This document shows, one piece after another, positions 6,154 to 10,821 of a stretch of 10,821 bases of DNA (its first letter is position 1; every line of letters begins with the position of its first letter). The translations under genes were made by a program, and so were the position numbers. Source of the stretch: an uncultured Spirochaetaceae bacterium (lineage in GTDB: Bacteria > Spirochaetota > Spirochaetia > Treponematales > UBA12059). The notes beneath the pieces were generated by a model. That model ran no database searches, was not told the DNA's origin, and saw nothing but the letters and a program-made list of their open reading frames with translations. The stretch covers positions 1 to 10,821 of the forward strand of contig CALKWG010000194.1 of assembly GCA_938004315.1 (NCBI GenBank), read 5' to 3'.

Positions 6154-7542
6154 ATGCAAGACATCAAAGCCATCCTCAGGGACGGGTCGGTCGGATCCGC
6201 GCTCACGGCCAAGGGTTGGGTCCGCACCAAGCGGGACACCAAGGGCGCCGCGTTCGTGGAGCTGAACGACGGCTCGTGCTTCGCCGGCCTCCAGTGCGTA
6301 TTCGACAATAACGCCATGGACGACGCGGCCAAGGCCGCCCTCGAGCGGGTGAGCACCGGCGCAGCCGTCGCCGTGAAGGGCGTCCTCGTCGCCTCGCCAG
6401 CCACCGGCCAACCGGTCGAGCTCAGGGCAGAATCCTTAGAGATCTACGGCGAGAGCCCAGCCGATAGCTACCCGCTTCAGAAGAAGGCCCACTCCTTCGA
6501 GTTCTTACGGGAGATAGCCCACCTCCGGCCGCGCACCAACAGCTTCGGCGCGGTGGCCAGGGTCAGGCACGAGATGGCCTATGCGGTCCATAGCTTCTAC
6601 GCCGAGCGGGGCTTCAAGTACGTGCACACGCCCATCATCACCGCCAGCGACTGCGAGGGCGCCGGCGAGATGTTCCAGGTCACGACCCTGGATTTGGACG
6701 GCATAGCCAAGCGAGGCGAGCCGGTGGATTACTCGAAGGACTTCTTCGGCAAGCGCTCCTACCTCTCGGTCTCCGGCCAGCTCAACGTGGAGACCTACTG
6801 CATGGCCCTTGGCAAGGTCTACACCTTCGGACCGACCTTCCGCGCCGAGAACTCCAACACCCCGCGCCACCTGGCCGAGTTCTGGATGATAGAGCCCGAG
6901 ATGGCCTTCGCCGAGCTGCCCGAGGATATGGCCCTGGCCGAGGACTTCATCAAGTACCTCCTGTCCTGGGCGCTGGATAAGTGCGGCGACGACCTGGCCT
7001 TCTTCGACAAGCGCATACAGCCGGGGCTCATCGCCATGCTCGAAGGGGTGCGCTCGAGCAAGTTCGCCCACCTCTCCTACGGGGACGCGGTCAAGGAGCT
7101 GGAGAAGCATAAGGACCAGTTCGAATTCAAGCCCTACTGGGGCTGCGACCTGCAGACCGAGCACGAGCGCTACCTGACCGAGACCGTGGTCAAGGGGCCG
7201 GTGATCGTCACCGACTACCCCAAGGACATCAAGGCCTTCTATATGCGCCGCAACGACGACGGCAAGACCGTCCGCGCCATGGACGTGCTCGTGCCGCGCA
7301 TCGGCGAGATCATCGGAGGCTCCGAACGGGAATACCGCTACGACGTGCTCGTGGCCGCCATGCAGGAGAAGGGGCTGAACCCCGACGACTACTGGTGGTA
7401 CCTGGACCTCCGCCGCTACGGCTCGGCGCCGCACGCCGGCTTCGGCCTGGGCTTCGAGCGCCTGATGCGCTACGTGACCGGCATGGAGAACATCAGGGAC
7501 GTAATTCCCTTCCCCCGGGCCCCGAAGCAGGCGGAGTTCTAG
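6154..7542 (+). CDS. asnS: Asparaginyl-tRNA synthetase
   Basis: This 462-residue class IIb aminoacyl-tRNA synthetase charges tRNA-Asn with asparagine in the cytoplasm. Its length is close to the usual ~465. The N-terminal OB-fold anticodon-binding domain begins with [11 protein letters not shown] and DGSCFAGLQ. The catalytic domain shows motif 1 around [23 protein letters not shown], motif 2 around [25 protein letters not shown], and motif 3 at [21 protein letters not shown]. The C-terminal [14 protein letters not shown] is diagnostic for AsnRS as opposed to AspRS. A dedicated AsnRS means Asn-tRNA need not be made through GatCAB in this organism, although that pathway cannot be excluded. The gene is transcribed divergently from the TM2 gene. 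The carboxypeptidase frame opens directly after its TAG in the same reading frame. Confidence 0.97.
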   Translation: MQDIKAILRDGSVGSALTAKGWVRTKRDTKGAAFVELNDGSCFAGLQCVFDNNAMDDAAKAALERVSTGAAVAVKGVLVASPATGQPVELRAESLEIYGESPADSYPLQKKAHSFEFLREIAHLRPRTNSFGAVARVRHEMAYAVHSFYAERGFKYVHTPIITASDCEGAGEMFQVTTLDLDGIAKRGEPVDYSKDFFGKRSYLSVSGQLNVETYCMALGKVYTFGPTFRAENSNTPRHLAEFWMIEPEMAFAELPEDMALAEDFIKYLLSWALDKCGDDLAFFDKRIQPGLIAMLEGVRSSKFAHLSYGDAVKELEKHKDQFEFKPYWGCDLQTEHERYLTETVVKGPVIVTDYPKDIKAFYMRRNDDGKTVRAMDVLVPRIGEIIGGSEREYRYDVLVAAMQEKGLNPDDYWWYLDLRRYGSAPHAGFGLGFERLMRYVTGMENIRDVIPFPRAPKQAEF

Positions 7543-7545
7543 GTT

Positions 7546-7608
7546 ATCAGTATCCAACGCCGCGGCCGCCGCCCGTCCTGGGCGGCGGCCTTCGCATTCT
7601 ACGCCCTC
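7546..7608 (+). other. In-frame secretion-signal coding extension without a standard start codon
   Basis: From the asnS TAG (7540-7542) onward, the carboxypeptidase frame is open. From 7546 it reads ISIQRRGRRPSWAAAFAFYALL, continuing into RTAAPGTASA. That is a textbook Sec signal: a basic n-region, a hydrophobic core and an Ala-Ser-Ala cleavage site. Codons in this stretch include no ATG, GTG or TTG before 7609. ATC at 7546 has GGAG (7533-7536) nine bases upstream, the right spacing for a start. Either ATC is used, or the base is an error for ATG. Confidence 0.6.
7564..7590 (+). terminator. 11-bp perfect GC hairpin downstream of asnS
   Basis: GGCCGCCGCCC (7564-7574) and GGGCGGCGGCC (7580-7590) pair perfectly around the loop GTCCT, and TTCGCATTCT follows with a weak T-rich tail. 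It sits 21 bases after the asnS stop and resembles an intrinsic terminator. It also lies inside the probable signal-peptide coding sequence of the next gene, so it could instead act as an attenuator or a translation-slowing hairpin. Confidence 0.55.
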
Positions 7609-8832
7609 TTGCGGACCGCCGCGCCGGGCACGGCGTCTGCGTCTCCGGCGACGCCAGCTCCGGCTCCGGTGAGCCTATCGCCGGGGGCCTCGGCCTCGCG
7701 CGTAGCCCCGCCCCCGAGCCCCTCGGCCAGGGCGGCGGCGGTCATGGAGTTCGCGCGCGGCGAGTTGCTCTACGCGCGCGAGGTCGACTCCTCTATCTCC
7801 CCGGCGAGCCTTACCAAGGTGATGACCATGCACCTAGCCTTGCAGGCCGTCGAGGCGGGTCGAATCGGCCTGGATGAAGCCTTCGAGATCGAGCGCCGCG
7901 ACGTGGCCCTGCCCTACGGCTCCTCTCTCATGTACCTTAAGGCCGGGATGCGCGTCCCCTTCAGGGACCTGATCCTGGGGATGGCGGTAATGTCGGGCAA
8001 CGACGCCGCCCTGGCCGCTTCCCGCCTGATGGCCGGCTCCGCCTCGGGCTTCGCCGCGATGATGAACGAGGAGGCGGCCGCGCTCGGGCTGTCCGCGACG
8101 CGCTTCGTCGAGCCCACGGGCCTCTCGCACGAGAACCTCTCGAGCGCGCGCGACATGGCCATACTGGCGCGCGAATACATCCTGGCCCACCCCGGCGCCT
8201 TGGCCGATTACCACGCGCGGACGAGCATGGAATTCCCGCGGGCCGAGCTGATGCCGCCCGGAGAGCCCGCGCCGGCCGGGCGGATACTCCTGCGCAACCG
8301 TAACAGGTTAATTTTCAACTACCCCGGCGCGGACGGCCTTAAGACCGGCTTCATTCGCGAGTCGGGCTCCCACCTCATCGCCACCGCGGAGCGCGAAGGC
8401 ACCCGCTTCATCGTCGTCCTGCTCGGCGGCTCGCAGGGCGGCCCGGCGCTGCAACGCGAGGCGCGGGCCTTGCTCGACTGGGCCTTCGATAATTATAAGA
8501 CGATAACGCCGCCGGAACCGGAACTTTCCTCGCCCCGGCTGTGGGGCGGGCGCGAGGAGAGGCTCAAGCTGGCGATAGAAGGGGCGGGGCCCGTCACGGT
8601 GCCAAAGCCCGCCGAGGGGGAGCTTATGGCCAGGCTCAGCCTGCCCGAGGAGCTCGAGGCGCCTATAGCCCGCGGGACGCGCGTCGGGGAGCTTAGCTTC
8701 CTCCGGGACGGGGAGCTCGTGCTTCGCCTGCCGGTCGTCGCCGCCGAGGAGGGCGCGCTCGGCTCGCCTTGGACGCGCCTTCGCGATTGGCTCGCCCGCT
8801 TCTTCGCGCGGGTCTTCAAGGCGCGGGCTTAG
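7609..8832 (+). CDS. D-alanyl-D-alanine carboxypeptidase, PBP5 family (peptidase S11)
   Basis: This penicillin-binding protein trims the terminal D-Ala from peptidoglycan stem peptides outside the cytoplasmic membrane. Numbered from the TTG at 7609 (407 residues), the active-site tetrad is S67-L-T-K70, the second motif S129-G-N131 and the third K245-T-G247. All are intact, with SPASLTKVMT, VMSGNDAA and DGLKTGFIRESG contexts typical of DacA/DacC. Residues ~300-385 fit the PBP5 C-terminal beta domain, and the tail RLRDWLARFFARVFK (about 390-404) is an amphipathic membrane anchor. Residues 1-40 are an Ala/Pro/Ser-rich linker. TTG 7609 is the first standard start codon but has no Shine-Dalgarno and would cut off the signal peptide, so the true start is probably near 7546. 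Its TAG overlaps the stop of the opposite-strand glycosylase gene by three bases. Confidence 0.93.
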   Translation: MRTAAPGTASASPATPAPAPVSLSPGASASRVAPPPSPSARAAAVMEFARGELLYAREVDSSISPASLTKVMTMHLALQAVEAGRIGLDEAFEIERRDVALPYGSSLMYLKAGMRVPFRDLILGMAVMSGNDAALAASRLMAGSASGFAAMMNEEAAALGLSATRFVEPTGLSHENLSSARDMAILAREYILAHPGALADYHARTSMEFPRAELMPPGEPAPAGRILLRNRNRLIFNYPGADGLKTGFIRESGSHLIATAEREGTRFIVVLLGGSQGGPALQREARALLDWAFDNYKTITPPEPELSSPRLWGGREERLKLAIEGAGPVTVPKPAEGELMARLSLPEELEAPIARGTRVGELSFLRDGELVLRLPVVAAEEGALGSPWTRLRDWLARFFARVFKARA

Positions 8833-9710
8833 TCGGCGAAGCGCAGCCCTCCGGCTTCGTAGCGCGCCAGCCCTTCGGCGGCTAGGCTCGCGGCCGCGGC
8901 CTCCGCGCGCCCCGGCTCGAGGCCCGCGGCGGCGGCCAAGCCGTCGAGCGGCAGGTATCCTCCTGCGGCCGACAGGGCGCGGAGTACGGCGCCGCGGGCC
9001 TGCCTGGCCGAACCTTCGAACTTAGACTGCCTCGCGTACGCGGCGCTCCGTCGGCTCGGGTTGGCCTCGCGCTTCTTTAGCCAAGCGCCGTAGTCCATGA
9101 GCGCGTAGTACCAGCGGCGGGGATCCCGGCCTTCGACCAGGGCCGATGCCAGCGGCTCGAGCTCCCGGTCGCCCACCCTATTGCGATCGGGAAAGAAGTG
9201 GAATATGAGCGCGGCCCGTATATTAGTCTCCAGGACGGCGCCCGGCTCGCCGAAGGCGAAGGCCCGGACCGCGCGCGCCGTATAGGACCCGACGCCCGGC
9301 AGCGCGCGTAGCTCGGCTTCCGAGCGCGGCAGTCGTCCCCCATGCAACTCAACGACCAGGCGCGCCGCGTCGCGCAGGCGCAGGGCGCGGCTGTTGTAGC
9401 CTAGGCCGCTCCAGGCTTCGTAGACCGCCTGAAGCGGCGCTTCCGCTAGCTCCCGCGGGCCGGCGAAGCGCTCGAACCAGGCCAGGTATTTCGGTAGGAC
9501 GCGATGGGTCTGGGTCTGCTGCAGCATGGCCTCCGAGACGAAGACCCGCCAGGGATCGGCCTCGTAGCGCCAGGGGAAGGAGCGGCCCTCGCGTTCGTAG
9601 AACGCGAGGACGGCCTCCCCGAATTCGGCGAGAGCCTCCGCCGAAGGCGGCGCGTGATCGTTCAGAGCCGCGCCGCCCTCAGGCGCTCCCTTCGGCCTTA
9701 GCTTCGCCAT
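8829..9710 (-). CDS. MutY-like HhH-GPD DNA glycosylase lacking the iron-sulfur cluster
   Basis: This 293-residue protein belongs to the helix-hairpin-helix GPD superfamily and resembles adenine glycosylase MutY, which removes A opposite 8-oxoG. The N-terminal part reads FPWRYEADPWRVFVSEAMLQQTQ. Glu60 matches the catalytic Glu of MutY (Glu37 in E. coli). The hairpin-helix-hairpin is LPGVGSYTARAV (137-148). At the position of the catalytic Asp (Asp138 in E. coli, in DGN) this protein has Glu161 in LETNIRAAL. It contains no cysteine at all, so the C-terminal 4Fe-4S loop is absent and is replaced by NPSRRSAAYARQSKFEGSARQARG. A small winged-helix-like tail replaces the NUDIX-like MutY domain. I recall similar cluster-less MutY annotations in other bacteria. 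Substrate specificity is uncertain. The ATG at 9710 starts two bases after the chemoreceptor stop, implying coupled translation. Confidence 0.8.
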   Translation of the reverse strand: MAKLRPKGAPEGGAALNDHAPPSAEALAEFGEAVLAFYEREGRSFPWRYEADPWRVFVSEAMLQQTQTHRVLPKYLAWFERFAGPRELAEAPLQAVYEAWSGLGYNSRALRLRDAARLVVELHGGRLPRSEAELRALPGVGSYTARAVRAFAFGEPGAVLETNIRAALIFHFFPDRNRVGDRELEPLASALVEGRDPRRWYYALMDYGAWLKKREANPSRRSAAYARQSKFEGSARQARGAVLRALSAAGGYLPLDGLAAAAGLEPGRAEAAAASLAAEGLARYEAGGLRFAD

Positions 9711-9712
9711 GC

Positions 9713-10772
9713 CTAGGCGTTCATAAGGGCGGCCATCTCCTCCGCGGCGCGGCGTGCCCGGCCGGCCAGTCCTTTCAGCGCCTCGGACTCGGCGGCGAGC
9801 CGGCGGTTCTTGTCGGCGATGCCCCCGGCCGCCCGGCCCACCCGTTCTGCCGCCCCGGAAAGCTCGGCCATGCTGGCGGCGACGCGCTCGGAATAAGAGC
9901 CCTGCCGGCCCGCCTCGTCGCGTACCCGCCCGGCCGAGGAGGCCAAGGCCTCCGACTCGGCGGCGATGCGGCCGCCGGCCTCGCGCTGCAGGCCCATGCC
10001 GCGGGCGGCCTCGAGCACGCGTCCGGAGGTCGCGCCGGCGTCGTCCGCCAGCGCCTCGAGCGAGCCTTTTACGCGGACGGAGAGCTCGAAGCCTTCGTCC
10101 ACCGCGCCGCGTATGCCCGAGGCTATCTGGCCTATCTTGGCCGCGCGCTCGGCGCTGGCCGCCGCCAGCTTCTTGATCTCCTGCGCTATGACCGCGAAGC
10201 CCTTGCCGGCGGCCCCGGCGTGGGCGGCCTCGATAGAGGCGTTCATGGCCAGGAGGTTGGTCCGGTCGGCGAAGTCGTTGACCGCGTCGACCACGCCCAG
10301 GATCTCGGCGCTGGACGCCTTGACCTTGGCCATTGCCCCCGAGAGAAGCTCCATGTCGGCGCGGCCCTTGCGGGTCATGCCGTCCAAGGCCTCGGCGAAG
10401 CTGGCCGCGCCCTCGAGGCCCTCCCCCACGGCCTCGAAGCCGGCTAGGAGCTCGGCGGTCTGCGCCGCCGCGAGCTCCAGGCTCCTCGCCTCGCCCTCGA
10501 GCTCGGCGTTCACGGCCTTGATGGACGAGACCAGCCCCCCGACGGCCCCGTTGGCCTCGGCGAGGCTGCGGCCCTGCTCGCCGGCGGACTCGACGATGAG
10601 CACCGCCTCGCCCGCCGAGCTGGCCGCCGCCTCGGCCACCGAGCTCACCGCGGCGTCCAGCTCCCGCGCTATGGCGCTGGCGTCGGCCGCCAGGCGTTCG
10701 GCGCTCGACACCAGGGCCCCGAGCCGGTCGCGCTGGGCGGCGGTCTCCTTGGTAGTCCGATCCAGCTCCTTC
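9713..10772 (-). CDS. Methyl-accepting chemotaxis protein signalling domain (5'-truncated at the insert end)
   Basis: This is the C-terminal 352 residues of a chemoreceptor, which in the chemosensory array controls CheA through CheW. The conserved hairpin tip is [22 protein letters not shown] followed by [15 protein letters not shown] (about 10279-10166), flanked by long Ala/Glu-rich coiled-coil arms. The [12 protein letters not shown] variant of the tip is frequent in spirochaetes (family knowledge). No transmembrane or sensor segment is visible, because the gene runs off the right end of the insert at 10772. An apparent ATG start at 10789 lies inside the adapter: its first six codons (MCSSDL) are adapter-derived or, for the sixth, a hybrid codon. 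Real coding begins at Lys-Glu-Leu-Asp. The C-terminus (EEMAALMNA) lacks a CheR-binding NWETF-type tail. The gene is followed after two bases by the glycosylase gene. Confidence 0.9.
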
Positions 10773-10821
10773 AGATCGGAAGAGCACACGTCTGAACTCC
10801 AGTCACCGAATACGACATCGT
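10773..10821 (+). other. Illumina P7-side adapter with index (artefact)
   Basis: Positions 10773-10806 match the TruSeq P7-side read-through adapter exactly. Eight bases (10807-10814, CGAATACG) occupy the index position. The remaining seven bases match the start of the P7 tail with two mismatches. This is not genomic and gives a false start codon to the chemoreceptor gene. Confidence 0.98.

Noticed and set aside
6505..7557. A 350-residue open frame antisense to asnS.
   Set aside because: High GC content keeps antisense frames of real genes open. The composition (rich in Val, Leu, Gly, His) is typical of a shadow, and asnS fully explains the stretch.
9754..10176. Arg/Pro-rich plus-strand ORFs at 9754-10176 and 10333-10521 as possible small basic proteins.
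   Set aside because: They are opposite-strand shadows of the chemoreceptor coiled-coil region, with no start signals and a composition dictated by GC-rich alanine codons.
10000..10770. Repetitive-looking GCC/GGC-rich sequence as a possible DNA repeat array.
   Set aside because: It encodes the Ala/Glu-rich coiled coil of the chemoreceptor. No unit repeats at the DNA level.
8829..10787. A 652-residue minus-strand ORF joining an Arg/Gly-rich N-terminal half to the glycosylase.
   Set aside because: The first ~360 residues are an out-of-frame reading of the chemoreceptor gene, starting in adapter sequence. Only the part from the ATG at 9710 is a real gene.

Overview
The window is one high-GC bacterial DNA insert (about 58-10772) with Illumina library-adapter sequence still attached at both ends: 1-57 is P5-side adapter and 10773-10821 is P7-side adapter. 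The two outermost genes are therefore cut by the ends of the sequenced molecule or contig. The organism is most consistent with a GC-rich spirochaete. This is an inference from a chemoreceptor signalling tip of the type frequent in spirochaetes ([19 protein letters not shown]), a TM2-domain protein with a winged-helix-like tail, a HisKA_2-type sensor kinase and a cluster-less MutY-like glycosylase. Codon use is unusual for such high GC: ATA is common and ATT is nearly absent. No marker gene fixes the phylum.

Layout. On the + strand, 59-2205 holds the 3' end of a pyruvate dehydrogenase E2 gene overlapped by its E3 partner lpdA. A GC hairpin follows, then a promoter that appears to start transcription almost exactly at the ATG of a lipoprotein substrate-binding protein (2320-3438). 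That gene is followed 19 bases later by a membrane histidine kinase with a Cache-type sensor region (3458-5140). The two look like a binding-protein/sensor-kinase pair without a local transporter or response regulator. On the - strand, 5154-5970 encodes a small PC4/YdbC-like ssDNA-binding protein and a TM2 membrane protein. On the + strand, a divergent promoter region precedes asnS (asparaginyl-tRNA synthetase), followed by a D,D-carboxypeptidase (PBP5 family) whose secretion signal is encoded upstream of any ordinary start codon. On the - strand at the right end, a methyl-accepting chemotaxis protein (5' end missing) and a MutY-like DNA glycosylase are separated by two bases. The glycosylase stop codon overlaps the carboxypeptidase stop codon.

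Most genes are housekeeping or common signalling genes. I see no mobile element, CRISPR array, toxin-antitoxin pair or defence system, and no convincing undescribed system. The points most worth a second look are the binding-protein/kinase pair with its probable leaderless mRNA, the start-codon problem and embedded hairpin of the carboxypeptidase, the cysteine-free MutY relative with a changed catalytic position, and the adapter-derived fake N-terminus (MCSSDL) on the chemoreceptor.
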